A stretch of DNA of 64,000 nucleotides from Bog-950 sp046329495 (GTDB taxonomy: Bacteria; Bacteroidota; Bacteroidia; Chitinophagales; LD1): positions 62,001-126,000 of the forward strand of contig JAXLUO010000006.1 of NCBI GenBank assembly GCA_046329495.1, in the 5' to 3' direction. Position numbers and translations under genes: made by a program. Below the pieces are notes generated by a model that saw only the letters and a program-made list of their open reading frames with translations, was not told the origin of the DNA and searched no databases. Below, in pieces: positions 37,470 through 46,065 of this stretch; the stretch's first letter is position 1, and each line of letters opens with the position of its first letter.

Positions 37470-38320
37470 TAGTTCCACATATCATGTTCCTTTTCAAAAA
37501 TTTCCTGCTTAATGCGATCGCTTTCTACCTGAGCATCTACGCCTGTAGCATACTCCTGTATGGATCGGTCGTAGACGTTGCTCTCTTTGGTAATGTAGCT
37601 TTCAAAACGCCGCATGGTAAATAAATCATCCCAACTCATTTGCTGCCAATCGTTCAATGCATTAAACACCTTATGCTTTGCCAACAACGTACGAATACTT
37701 TCAAAGGGTATCCAATACATGGTCATGTCACCCCGGTAATTGCCGTTGGCATCATAATCCTCCATCACCGGCGCAATGGCAATTATGCGCACCTGCATGC
37801 TGCTGGTTTTGGTGTCAAAAAACCACACCTCCTTAACCCGGTACTTTTTAATCTTATCCCAGGTTAACTCATTGTTGATGGCAACCTGCTCTTCGTTCAG
37901 TGTTTCGGCATTTACCACCCAACTGGTATCGCGGGTAACACCAAGGCGTTGTACAGCATTGGTATCCATCCGTTGCTTAAACTGGTCCGCATTTAATACG
38001 GCAGCATCATACACATTTATCTCCCCGTGTTTGGCGGCTTCGTGCAGTATCTTAATCAGCGGTTCCTGTTCGTAACCAAAGGGCAGGTTCATCTTCTGGC
38101 GTATATCAATTACGCGCCAAATATTTTTACTCCAGGCTACGTCCGCCTCGCGCTGGTATTCATAAGGCAGCGGACGTTTATTAGTATCATCGCGCTGTAC
38201 CCATGGCAACGTTTGTACATTGCTGGCAATGTAAGTGCCACCCGGATCTGCGGCAGTTGTTTGCGCAGTAACACCCGCAGCAGTAAGCAGCAGGCACGCA
38301 ATATTTATCAGCTTTTTCAT
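37466..38320 (-). CDS. Second GldN-like gliding/T9SS protein (GldN paralog, GldO-like)
   Basis: The product is 284 residues from the ATG at 38320 with a signal peptide (ending VTAQ). It is a clear paralog of the GldN encoded at 40.3-41.1 kb: both share YxREADVxW(S/A)K, IWRxIDxRxKMNLPF, LTWDKIxKYRVKE, EDYDAxGNYRGDMTMYW, ESYIxKESNVYDR and the ending EHDxWNY. GldN/PorN is the periplasmic component that, with the lipoprotein GldK, forms the T9SS ring. The N-terminal 45 residues differ from GldN. An AAAGGAGG Shine-Dalgarno sequence just before the ATG is unusually strong for this phylum. F. johnsoniae has a second GldN called GldO next to gldN, but here the copy comes with its own GldM. Confidence 0.88.
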   Translation of the reverse strand: MKKLINIACLLLTAAGVTAQTTAADPGGTYIASNVQTLPWVQRDDTNKRPLPYEYQREADVAWSKNIWRVIDIRQKMNLPFGYEQEPLIKILHEAAKHGEINVYDAAVLNADQFKQRMDTNAVQRLGVTRDTSWVVNAETLNEEQVAINNELTWDKIKKYRVKEVWFFDTKTSSMQVRIIAIAPVMEDYDANGNYRGDMTMYWIPFESIRTLLAKHKVFNALNDWQQMSWDDLFTMRRFESYITKESNVYDRSIQEYATGVDAQVESDRIKQEIFEKEHDMWNY

Positions 38321-38348
38321 AGTTCCTCCTTTACCAATACAATACATG

Positions 38349-38413
38349 CCCCGCTAAAAAGTAACAAGTAGTTCGCGGGGTGGGCCGGTTACCTAACCTA
38401 ACCGGCGCCCCGC
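38349..38413 (-). promoter_or_regulatory. Alternative stem-loops between the second gldM and gldN genes
   Basis: On the minus-strand RNA, GCGGGG (38408-38413), CCCCGC (38375-38380) and a second GCGGGG (38349-38354) appear in order. The middle block can pair with either flank but not both. The first option is reinforced by an inner 7-bp stem CCGGTTA/TAACCGG (38385-38405). The region lies between the stop of the upstream gene and the strong ribosome-binding site of the downstream one. A switch or attenuator is inferred only. Confidence 0.4.
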
Positions 38414-38420
38414 AAGTGTA

Positions 38421-40043
38421 TTATTGTGCCGTTATATTAAAAGCTATAGAGGGTAATGTACGTTGCCCGCCCGGGCCGCGCGCTACCACGTTATCAATAA
38501 ATAAAGCATCCCCTTTCTTCAGTGTTTTAATAACACCCTTTGTCTTTTCGCTAAATAACGGACCAGTATTCTCAAGCGGAATAATATCCGGCCCTTTGCG
38601 CAGTGTAGTGGTATAGCTCAAAATCGTCCAGCGAACACCATCATACACAAAGTCGCCCATATTAGCTACAACGCCGCTGCGCTGCTTTAGCAGGGTAGCC
38701 GAAATATTGCCCGGTAACGATATTCCATCCAACGACAATTCCGGATTAGGTACCCGTTTAACCCTAAACTCCTTCTCACCCATTGCCAATACCTTACCAT
38801 TTACCTTAGCGCTTACCTTAATCTTAACTTTCTTTTGGTTATTACTATTTACTTTTAAAGTAAACGTACCGTCACCGGCATTTACTAATTGAGCATCACC
38901 TTCTACTGCAGGCACTATATCTACCTGCGCTACGCCCGGTACACTCAAGTCAATTGGATTGTCCAGGCCAACATAAACCACATTCATTTTACTGGCCGAT
39001 ACCACTGCTGTTTTAGGTGCCACTTGATACTCGCCTTCAAAGGGATAGAAGTTGTACATGCCATCCGTACCTTTGATACGTACTATGCCGGTGTACTTTT
39101 TATTGCCGACGGCATTAGCCGGCAACTGCAGTCGTCCGGTGTTGCTTTCTACTTCTACCTTTACAGGGGCATTTAAAGGCAACACATCCTTATCCGATTT
39201 AAGCGCATCATAGGTCCCGTCAATGTTCTTCCTTACCTGTGGCGTAAAGCTGCCTATAAACACCTCCGGAACAAGCGTGGAGTTACTTGCAGCTACCAAT
39301 ACGTCTGCTTTATACGTTTCGCCCTGCATAATGTAGCTGCTGGGCGAAATAACCTTGGCTTCCATTTTGTCTACCTTCATGGTGCGCGCATAAATGGATG
39401 TATACAACTGTTCAACAATATGCTGCTCGGCGGTTAGCACATCATTCTGGTATTTGGAGAGATTAGTAACTGCGGCAATAGCCGGCACATGATTAAAAGA
39501 TGCATACTCCCATGCCCGGCCATCGGTTGGCTCGACAATTTGCAGGGACAGATTTTTTTGAAATTCTTCGCGCTCTGCAGGCTCCAGCAAATTCAGCAAG
39601 GCGGTACGTGTAGCCACTATTTGCTCTTTTAACTTTTTTCCGTCCTTGCCATCATTCTCTACAAACAAGCGGGTAGCTACGTCAATATCATCATCGCGCA
39701 CAATCTTTCCAGTCTCAGGGTCAATACCACCGGCACCTTTTATAAGTTGCTGCTTGTATTGCTCCAAAAGACTATACAACTGCTGTGATAATTCATGAGC
39801 TTTTTGCGCTTTGAAAAAAGCCTCCTTTGCCCGCAGCGAATCATTGGCGTTTTGCTTTTGGAAATCGGCGAAGAGGTTGCCGGTTTTGTTTTGCAGTGAA
39901 GTATTTGAAGCGCCAATACTATCATTAACGCCTTTAAAGGCATCCAGCACTTCGGTAGATACGGTTAGTGCAAGAATAGCGGTAAGCACCAGATACATCA
40001 TGTTAATCATCCGTTGCCGTGGAGGTAATTGGGAGTGAGCCAT
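38421..40043 (-). CDS. Second GldM-like T9SS motor protein (GldM paralog)
   Basis: The product is 540 residues, a paralog of the GldM at 41.1-42.7 kb with the same layout: short cytoplasmic N-terminus, single membrane helix (RQRMINMMYLVLTAILALTVSTEVLDAF), coiled coil, then beta-rich periplasmic domains. Shared markers are the phrase GIDPETG, the SSYIMQGETYKADV and GTYDALKS-type segments and the end FIDNVVARGP...IAFNI. GldM/PorM with GldL forms the proton-driven rotary motor of the T9SS. The inner-membrane helix is preserved, so it could pair with GldL, but no second gldL exists in this window. A 15-bp hairpin separates it from gldN upstream, so it probably has its own promoter. Confidence 0.88.
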   Translation of the reverse strand: MAHSQLPPRQRMINMMYLVLTAILALTVSTEVLDAFKGVNDSIGASNTSLQNKTGNLFADFQKQNANDSLRAKEAFFKAQKAHELSQQLYSLLEQYKQQLIKGAGGIDPETGKIVRDDDIDVATRLFVENDGKDGKKLKEQIVATRTALLNLLEPAEREEFQKNLSLQIVEPTDGRAWEYASFNHVPAIAAVTNLSKYQNDVLTAEQHIVEQLYTSIYARTMKVDKMEAKVISPSSYIMQGETYKADVLVAASNSTLVPEVFIGSFTPQVRKNIDGTYDALKSDKDVLPLNAPVKVEVESNTGRLQLPANAVGNKKYTGIVRIKGTDGMYNFYPFEGEYQVAPKTAVVSASKMNVVYVGLDNPIDLSVPGVAQVDIVPAVEGDAQLVNAGDGTFTLKVNSNNQKKVKIKVSAKVNGKVLAMGEKEFRVKRVPNPELSLDGISLPGNISATLLKQRSGVVANMGDFVYDGVRWTILSYTTTLRKGPDIIPLENTGPLFSEKTKGVIKTLKKGDALFIDNVVARGPGGQRTLPSIAFNITAQ

Positions 40044-40046
40044 AGG

Positions 40047-40076
40047 AGCGATATTTAGGTTAAACCATATATCGCT
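40047..40076 (-). promoter_or_regulatory. Inverted repeat just upstream of the second gldM start
   Basis: AGCGATAT (40047-40054) and ATATCGCT (40069-40076) are perfect 8-base inverted repeats separated by 14 bases, ending three bases before the start codon of the second gldM. It could be an operator or a leader hairpin that controls translation; only the repeat itself is seen. Confidence 0.35.
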
Positions 40077-40221
40077 GAACGGGACCGGCGTTTTTAAAAT
40101 TGCGGCTTATTGCATGCAAAAAACACTTTATGCGAAAAAGAAATCGATTCGCAATATCAACTAAAGCGGAGGCGTTATTAAGGGATATGCCACGCGCAAT
40201 GGCCTTACTAACAGAGGGTAT

Positions 40222-40262
40222 AAAACAGAAACGGCAGCCATAAAGGACTGCCGTTTCTGTTT
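40222..40262 (-). terminator. Strong hairpin after gldN
   Basis: A 15-bp stem, AAACAGAAACGGCAG / CTGCCGTTTCTGTTT, with a 10-base loop lies 18 bases past the gldN stop codon and is followed by TTTTATA-type sequence. It should end most transcripts of the main gldKLMN operon, leaving the second gldMN pair under separate control. Confidence 0.75.
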
Positions 40263-40280
40263 ATTCTTAAAGCGCAACTT

Positions 40281-41102
40281 TTAGTAATTCCACAAGTCGT
40301 GTTCAAACGTAAAGTTGTCGTATTTGATGCGGTCGCTTTCCAGCAGGGCATCGATACCGGTGGCATACTCCTGTATGTTACGGTCGTATACGTTGCTTTC
40401 TTTGTAGATGTAGCTTTCGAACAAACGAGCTTCGAACAGATCTTCCCAGCTTAAACGCTGTGCATCGTTCTTAGGGTTGTACACCTCGTATTTAGCCAGG
40501 ATAGGGCGTAAATCGGGGTAGTATAACCAATACATGGTCATATCGCCACGGTAGTTGCCGCTTGCATCGTAGTCTTCCATGATGGGTGCAATACCGATGA
40601 TACGCACCATCATTGTTGACGTTTCTTCGTCGAAGAACCAGTCTTCCTTAACACGATACTTTACGATTTTATCCCATGTAAGTTCGTTCTTCTGAATTAC
40701 CTGTTCTTCTTCCAGGGTAATAGGGTTGATCTGCATTACAGTATCGGTACGGGTACCAATCTTCTTTACATCTTCAACGCTCATTACCTGCTTGAACTGG
40801 TCAGCATCCACTACAGCCGGATCGTATACAGTCAACTCGCCGTTTTTGGCAGCTGTATGCATAATCTCAATCAGTGGCTGTTGAGGGTACTTGAATGGCA
40901 GGTTCATCTTTTCGCGTACGTCGATCATACGCCAGATGCGCTTTGCCCAAAACACGTCGGCTTCGCGGATATAGTCGTAAGGGATTACCTCTTTTTCTTT
41001 TGTAGTGGTCTTCACCCACGCGCCATCCAGCGGCTCCTGTGCAAAAGCTGCAAAGCTCAGCAGAGTAACCAACGCCAGAACAAGTTTTCCTTTCTTAAAC
41101 AT
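40281..41102 (-). CDS. gldN: Gliding motility / T9SS protein GldN
   Basis: GldN (PorN) is a periplasmic T9SS component that works with the outer-membrane lipoprotein GldK in the ring around the translocon. The product is 273 residues with a signal peptide (ending AAFAQ) and the family body (PYDYIREADVFWAKRIWRMID, EDYDASGNYRGDMTMYW, ESYIYKESNVYDRNIQEYATG). It follows gldM by 12 bases, completing a conventional gldK-gldL-gldM-gldN order. Codons look more uniform than in the second copy, as expected of a well-expressed core gene, but I did not compute this. Confidence 0.95.
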   Translation of the reverse strand: MFKKGKLVLALVTLLSFAAFAQEPLDGAWVKTTTKEKEVIPYDYIREADVFWAKRIWRMIDVREKMNLPFKYPQQPLIEIMHTAAKNGELTVYDPAVVDADQFKQVMSVEDVKKIGTRTDTVMQINPITLEEEQVIQKNELTWDKIVKYRVKEDWFFDEETSTMMVRIIGIAPIMEDYDASGNYRGDMTMYWLYYPDLRPILAKYEVYNPKNDAQRLSWEDLFEARLFESYIYKESNVYDRNIQEYATGIDALLESDRIKYDNFTFEHDLWNY

Positions 41103-41114
41103 GACTCTTCAGTT

Positions 41115-42728
41115 TTATACAATTTGGAATGCAATCTGACCAAGCTTACGAGGCTGGTTATCCGGACCAACAACTTTAATCTCGTCGATGAAGATGATAT
41201 CCTTCGGCTTAGCGCGATCCAGGAAGCTCTTCATCTGCTGATTAAACAATGGACCCTGTGTTTCTGCTTTGAAGATTTCACCCTTCGAAGAGAATACCAT
41301 CTGGAAGCTTACCACTTTGAAAGTTGCTTCGAAGTCGAAGTTTTCCAGTAAGGCAACTACACCACTCTGAGCTTTGATAGAACCGGGCTGTGTGTTACCA
41401 CCGCGCAGTTTACCACCCAGGGTTGGGATTGGATCAGGAATACGCTTGATACGGAATTCTTCCTCACCCATGGCTTGTACTTTGCCGTCGATTTTAGCCG
41501 ATACAGCAATTTTACATTTGCCTACAGTGCTAACAGTAGCAGTATAGGTGCCATCAGGGTTTTTAGCAAGGCTGCCTGAACCATTCAAAGAAGCAGATAC
41601 ATCGCCCTGGCCTACGCCCGGAACAGATATCTTCATTGGGTTAGGAACACCGATATACAACACGTTCATTTTGGTAGGAGAAACTACCACTGCACGGGCT
41701 GCCACCTGGTAAGCGTTTTCGAAAGGATAGAAGGTATAGCCGCCAACCGGGTTCTTCACACGGATGATACCACCATAACGCTTCTCGCCTACGCTACCGC
41801 CGGTGCCTTGTTCCAGTTTACCCATACCGCCTTCAGCTTTCAGCACGCTGCTTTCGCTGTAACCGGCAGGAAGTGGGTTCTGAGAATCCATTTTGTCGTA
41901 AGTGCCATCAGGATTCTTTTTGAAACCGGCCAGAGAACCGATGAATACTTCAGGCTGCTGTGTTGAATTGAAAGCAGCTAAGAAGATGTCGGCTTTGTAA
42001 GGCTGACCTTGCATGATGTAGCTTGAAGGAGCGATAACCTTAGCAGAAAGAGCGTCGAATTTGAAATCCGTTTCGCCGATTTTCTTGATCAGGTATTCGA
42101 TAACTGCACCTTCTGAGCTGATAACGTCCTGCTGGAATTTAGAAAGAATAGTAACCGCAGCAGTTGTTGGAACGTGGCTGAAGGTTAAGTATTCCCACTT
42201 AGCGCCTTCTTCACCTTTTTTCTTAGGTGTTTGAGCGTCCAGAGAGATTTTTACAGCATTGTCAGACAGTGCTAACAGTTGTTTGCGGGCATCCAGGATC
42301 TTCTGTTGCAGATCGCGGCCACGCTTAACGCCTTCACCTTCTTCCACGAACATACGTGTAGCGATGTCGATGTTATCGCGCTCTACGATGTCACCTGTTT
42401 CAGGATCGATACCTTTAGCCTGCTTAACGATTTCGGTTTTGTAACTTTCGATAAGCTTGTTGAGGTCTGCAGAAATTTTACGAGCCTTTTGAGCTTTATC
42501 GTAGAACTCCTGGGCCTTACCCTTATCGGTGTCCATTTGTTTATCGAACATCTTATAGATGCCCGCGTTTTTCTCGCTTAATGAGCTACTTGAAGTTTGC
42601 AGACCCTCGTTAACCAAGCGGAATGCATTCAGTACCTCCTGCGATACGTTCAGAGCCAGAAGGGCCGTTAACACGAGATACATCATGTTAATCATCTTCT
42701 GCCTGGGGGTTAAATTACCACCTGCCAT
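41115..42728 (-). CDS. gldM: Gliding motility / T9SS motor protein GldM
   Basis: GldM (PorM) has a single inner-membrane helix that couples with GldL and a large periplasmic stalk that transmits rotation to the outer-membrane ring. The product is 537 residues: N-terminal PRQKMINMMYLVLTALLALNV helix, a helical domain (about 35-215), and the periplasmic domains D2-D4-like beta region to the C-terminus (GQIAFQIV). Conserved markers include GIDPETGDIVERDNID and SSYIMQGQPYKADIFLAAFNSTQ. It lies between gldL (49 bases upstream) and gldN (12 bases downstream). Confidence 0.95.
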   Translation of the reverse strand: MAGGNLTPRQKMINMMYLVLTALLALNVSQEVLNAFRLVNEGLQTSSSSLSEKNAGIYKMFDKQMDTDKGKAQEFYDKAQKARKISADLNKLIESYKTEIVKQAKGIDPETGDIVERDNIDIATRMFVEEGEGVKRGRDLQQKILDARKQLLALSDNAVKISLDAQTPKKKGEEGAKWEYLTFSHVPTTAAVTILSKFQQDVISSEGAVIEYLIKKIGETDFKFDALSAKVIAPSSYIMQGQPYKADIFLAAFNSTQQPEVFIGSLAGFKKNPDGTYDKMDSQNPLPAGYSESSVLKAEGGMGKLEQGTGGSVGEKRYGGIIRVKNPVGGYTFYPFENAYQVAARAVVVSPTKMNVLYIGVPNPMKISVPGVGQGDVSASLNGSGSLAKNPDGTYTATVSTVGKCKIAVSAKIDGKVQAMGEEEFRIKRIPDPIPTLGGKLRGGNTQPGSIKAQSGVVALLENFDFEATFKVVSFQMVFSSKGEIFKAETQGPLFNQQMKSFLDRAKPKDIIFIDEIKVVGPDNQPRKLGQIAFQIV

Positions 42729-42777
42729 TTTGTATTAAAGTTTATTTTGGGTTAAACCAATTAATTCCAACTCACAA

Positions 42778-43572
42778 TTAAACCGCCTTCATTGCAGAAA
42801 GCATGTTGCCGTATACCTGATTCAGGGAAGCCAGGTTCTTGTTCAGGCTAACCAGGTTATCGCGGTATTTAACAGCATCTGTAGCAGTTTCGCTCAGCGC
42901 TTGTGCAGCAGAGTTCAGGTTGCCGAAGAACTTGTTCATAGCCTTCAGGTGGTTGTTAGAATCCTGCAGTTCCAGTTCGTAGATAGCGTTTAACTGGCTC
43001 AGGTTCTTAACCATGGTTTGAACTTGCTCGTGGTAAACTTTAGTATGTTCTGCACCAGAACCGATTTGGCCTACAGCAGTAGTAGCAGTAGCAGCAGCCT
43101 GTGCAAAAGAAGTGATTTGACCGGCAGCAGTTTTAGCGCTCTTGCTGAAATCGTTTGCAGCAACAGAAGCTTCGGTAAGGTCGTTCAGTTTAGAAACGCT
43201 ATCGCCCAGAGAGCTGAAGCCCTTGCCTAAGCTGTTGATCAATTCAGGACCAACTTTTGCGTCGCTTAACATTTTGTCTAATTGTTGAGTTAAAGGCTTT
43301 TGGTTTTTGTTAACCGGACCTTCGTTAGCTAATTCAGGATATACACGTTCCCACTCGTATTCTGCATGCATTGCATTTTGAGGCTCGAAACCTGAGATGA
43401 TGAAGATCAACACCTCGGTACCCATACCTGCGATAAGCATGTAGTTAGCACCCGGCCAGTGCATGATCTTGAAAAGCGCACCTGCGATTACGATCGCCGC
43501 ACCAAAGGAGTATGCATAGTTCAGATAAGTCCTTGCACTCTTGGTTGTAAGTGGATGCTGATTTGCTGCCAT
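42778..43572 (-). CDS. gldL: Gliding motility / T9SS motor protein GldL
   Basis: GldL (PorL) is the inner-membrane subunit of the T9SS motor; its two membrane helices hold the acidic residue used for proton-driven torque. The product is 264 residues with helices at about 16-35 and 42-62 (AYSFGAAIVIAGALFKIMHWPG and NYMLIAGMGTEVLIFIISGFEP, which contains the buried Glu of TEVLIF), followed by a long cytoplasmic coiled-coil tail rich in Ala, Ser, Asn and Lys. It is the only gldL in the window, so both gldM copies would have to share it if the second one functions as a motor part. Confidence 0.94.
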   Translation of the reverse strand: MAANQHPLTTKSARTYLNYAYSFGAAIVIAGALFKIMHWPGANYMLIAGMGTEVLIFIISGFEPQNAMHAEYEWERVYPELANEGPVNKNQKPLTQQLDKMLSDAKVGPELINSLGKGFSSLGDSVSKLNDLTEASVAANDFSKSAKTAAGQITSFAQAAATATTAVGQIGSGAEHTKVYHEQVQTMVKNLSQLNAIYELELQDSNNHLKAMNKFFGNLNSAAQALSETATDAVKYRDNLVSLNKNLASLNQVYGNMLSAMKAV

Positions 43573-43679
43573 AATTCGTTCTTTTTTTTAAATTTTAGGG
43601 TTAAACAAACAAATATTGAGTTTCAGTTTTTAAAACCTGTGTTTAGATAAAGCTCCTGTAAAAAAAAGCCGTTCAGCTA

Positions 43680-44942
43680 CTAGTTATCAGTAATGTCGCG
43701 GCCTAAGAAAGTAGTGATGCAACGGAAACCAACGTACGACTTAGCAGAGTCGCCATATTCCCAGTGACGGGTACCGTTTTCGATGTAGTAACCGATATCC
43801 TTCCATGAACCGCCGCGGATAACTTTACGCTTCATAGCTTCAGGCTCGCTGTCCTGTGCATCGTAGCGTACGTCCGGGTTAAGGTCGTGGATGAAAGAAT
43901 AAGAGTTTTCGTAGAAGGCAGAAGAAGTCCATTCGGCTACGTTACCGGCCATGCAGTACAAGCCGTAATCGTTTGGCCAGTAAGCATCGGCACGTACAGT
44001 ATAGAAGCCGCCGTCTTCAGGATAGTTACCACGGCCGGGTTTAAAGTTGGCCAGGATACAACCTTTAGAGTTGCGCACGTAAGGGCCACCCCAAGGGTAT
44101 GGAGCCAGTTTTTTCCCGCCGCGTGCAGCGTATTCCCATTCGTGTTCGGTAGGTAAGCGGAAGATATCCATCAAAGGCTCGCCGCGTGGTGTGCGGTAGT
44201 CTTCCCACAGGCGGGTACGCCAGAAGCAGAATGCATTAGCCTGAGGCCAGGTAACACCTACTACAGGGTAATCGTCGAAAGCAGGGTGGTGGAAATAGTT
44301 ACGGGTCATAGGTTCGTTGTACGAATAAGAGAAATCGCGAACCCAAACTAAAGTATCAGGATAAACGTCGCAAGATTCTTTGTGGATGAAGCTGGTGCGC
44401 GACTTGCCACGGTTTTTGGTTAATGAAGCGGCTTTGTAATCAAACCACTCGTAATCGTATTTCAATTTACGCAGGTCCAGTTCCTTGCGGCCCCAAACGC
44501 GTTCGTTCTCGGGTAAATAAATTTCTTCTAACTGCTCGTTAGGTTCTTTACCACCCCATTCAATCTTCTGGTTCCAGTCTAATTGGGTTTTGCCATCGGC
44601 GTTATCCTTGGTTTGGCCCAAAATGCTGTGTGCTACGGAGTCGCGCACCCAGTTGATGAACTGACGGTATTCGTTGTTGGTGATTTCGGTATCATCCATG
44701 TAGAAACCAACGATAGATACCTGCTTAGCGCGAGCCTGGTAAGATGAGTTCACATCCTGGTCGCTGGGGCCGATATGTAAAACACCGGAAGGAATGAAAA
44801 CCATTCCGTAAGGAGTAATCGGATTCCATTTCGGTCGATCCTGTTCACCCAATAGCTGCCCATTGTAACCTCCCTTACAGCCAGCAATGAAGAGCACCAG
44901 CACAATCAATGCTTTACTGAGAAGAGCATGTACGTTTTTCAT
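43680..44942 (-). CDS. gldK: Gliding motility lipoprotein GldK
   Basis: GldK (PorK) is an outer-membrane lipoprotein of the T9SS ring. The product is 420 residues with a lipobox (LFIAGCKGG, Cys at about 22) and a formylglycine-generating-enzyme/SUMF1 fold, seen as FIPSGVLHIGPSDQDV, GFYMDDTEITNNEYRQFINWV, PVVGVTWPQANAFC, RLPTEHEWEYAARGG, CMAGNVAEWTSSAF and RGGSWKD. The fold is structural here, not enzymatic as far as known. It heads the gldKLMN operon; 107 bases separate it from gldL. An imperfect promoter (TATATTTA on the minus strand at 44990-44997) lies upstream. Confidence 0.95.
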   Translation of the reverse strand: MKNVHALLSKALIVLVLFIAGCKGGYNGQLLGEQDRPKWNPITPYGMVFIPSGVLHIGPSDQDVNSSYQARAKQVSIVGFYMDDTEITNNEYRQFINWVRDSVAHSILGQTKDNADGKTQLDWNQKIEWGGKEPNEQLEEIYLPENERVWGRKELDLRKLKYDYEWFDYKAASLTKNRGKSRTSFIHKESCDVYPDTLVWVRDFSYSYNEPMTRNYFHHPAFDDYPVVGVTWPQANAFCFWRTRLWEDYRTPRGEPLMDIFRLPTEHEWEYAARGGKKLAPYPWGGPYVRNSKGCILANFKPGRGNYPEDGGFYTVRADAYWPNDYGLYCMAGNVAEWTSSAFYENSYSFIHDLNPDVRYDAQDSEPEAMKRKVIRGGSWKDIGYYIENGTRHWEYGDSAKSYVGFRCITTFLGRDITDN

Positions 44943-45096
44943 GTGTAAGATTTTGATAGTTTTTCCCCGTTTTTAAATAGAAAGAGCGTAAATATAGATA
45001 GTTTTCGAATTTACAAAAAGAAATCTAAAAAAATTGCTACCCCACCTGTTAAATACGTTATCGGTACCCCTTTGTTACGCTTTTTAAACCCCTGTT

Positions 45097-46065
45097 TTAG
45101 TTAAATCGGGGATTATGATAAAAGTACCCTCTAACCTCCTTTTTCCGCAATGGATAACGATATGAAAAGCTGATTTCGTGCGAGCCGCTGTTGAAGCGTG
45201 TTAAGTAGCTAAGGTTTGCATCGTAACTGTACACCAGTTGAAACCCTTTGTACCGCATGCCCAAAAAGACCGCCAACGCATCAATCGACTTTTTAGTATA
45301 TCCTCTAAACGAAATCCCGGTTAGGATATTGTTGATAACCGTGAACTGCGCACTTACCTCGGCCTGTATCTGCTTAAGATCGGTTTTTACGAGAGCACTT
45401 GGCTGTATACGCAGCTTGTTGCCCACCTTAAATTCGTAACCGCCGGTAAACAACAAGGTGCGGCCAAATAGCAGCCCTGTGTTCTGCACCGGTGTTTTAA
45501 TTTTTGCTGTGCTAAAGGCTATGTGGTTAAGCGCTGCGCCTGCAAAGTAGCGATCGTTGTTGAAATAAAGACCGAAGGACAGATCCGGCGCAATGCCCTG
45601 TTGCAATGTTATAGGCAGGTAATCATCGTTATGGTTTACGCCGCCGTTGTAGTTGCCATCGGGCGCACGCAGTTGGTTGCCATCAAGGCTGGTTTGTATA
45701 ATACCGGCACCTATGCCCACACCCATATTACCCCATTTGAATTTTTTACGGTAGGCATAGTTTACCGCTACATAGGTAGCGCGCTGGTAGCCAATCAAAT
45801 CGTTAACGGCAGTAATACCCAGTCCGGAACTTATGGCGTAAACAGGCAGGTTAAAGTTAAAACCCTGCGAGGCAATGGCCCTTGTAGCCAAGCCTACATA
45901 CTGACTGCGGTGCAGTAAGGAAAATTCTAATGCATCTTCGCCGCCGGCATAGGCGGGGTTAACCAGATAGCGGTTGTACATGTATTGCGTAAACTGAGGT
46001 TCGGTTTGGGCCTTACCCTGTATTACCATGATAACCATTAAGAAAGCAAGTACTACTACACGCAT
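45097..46065 (-). CDS. PorP/SprF family type IX secretion system outer-membrane protein
   Basis: The product is 322 residues with a signal peptide (ending GKAQ) and the family opening EPQFTQYMYNRYLVNPAYAGGED, then barrel-like alternating strands to a C-terminal aromatic (YHNPRFN). It lies immediately upstream of gldK on the same strand, an arrangement commonly seen in Bacteroidota where a porP/sprF gene precedes gldKLMN. The gap to gldK is 154 bases, so it may be expressed with the core operon. It differs clearly from the PorP/SprF at 17.4-18.5 kb. Confidence 0.92.
   Translation of the reverse strand: MRVVVLAFLMVIMVIQGKAQTEPQFTQYMYNRYLVNPAYAGGEDALEFSLLHRSQYVGLATRAIASQGFNFNLPVYAISSGLGITAVNDLIGYQRATYVAVNYAYRKKFKWGNMGVGIGAGIIQTSLDGNQLRAPDGNYNGGVNHNDDYLPITLQQGIAPDLSFGLYFNNDRYFAGAALNHIAFSTAKIKTPVQNTGLLFGRTLLFTGGYEFKVGNKLRIQPSALVKTDLKQIQAEVSAQFTVINNILTGISFRGYTKKSIDALAVFLGMRYKGFQLVYSYDANLSYLTRFNSGSHEISFSYRYPLRKKEVRGYFYHNPRFN

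Noticed and set aside
43680..44942. Formylglycine-generating sulfatase-modifying enzyme
   Set aside because: The SUMF1 fold is present, but the lipobox, length and position before gldLMN identify GldK.
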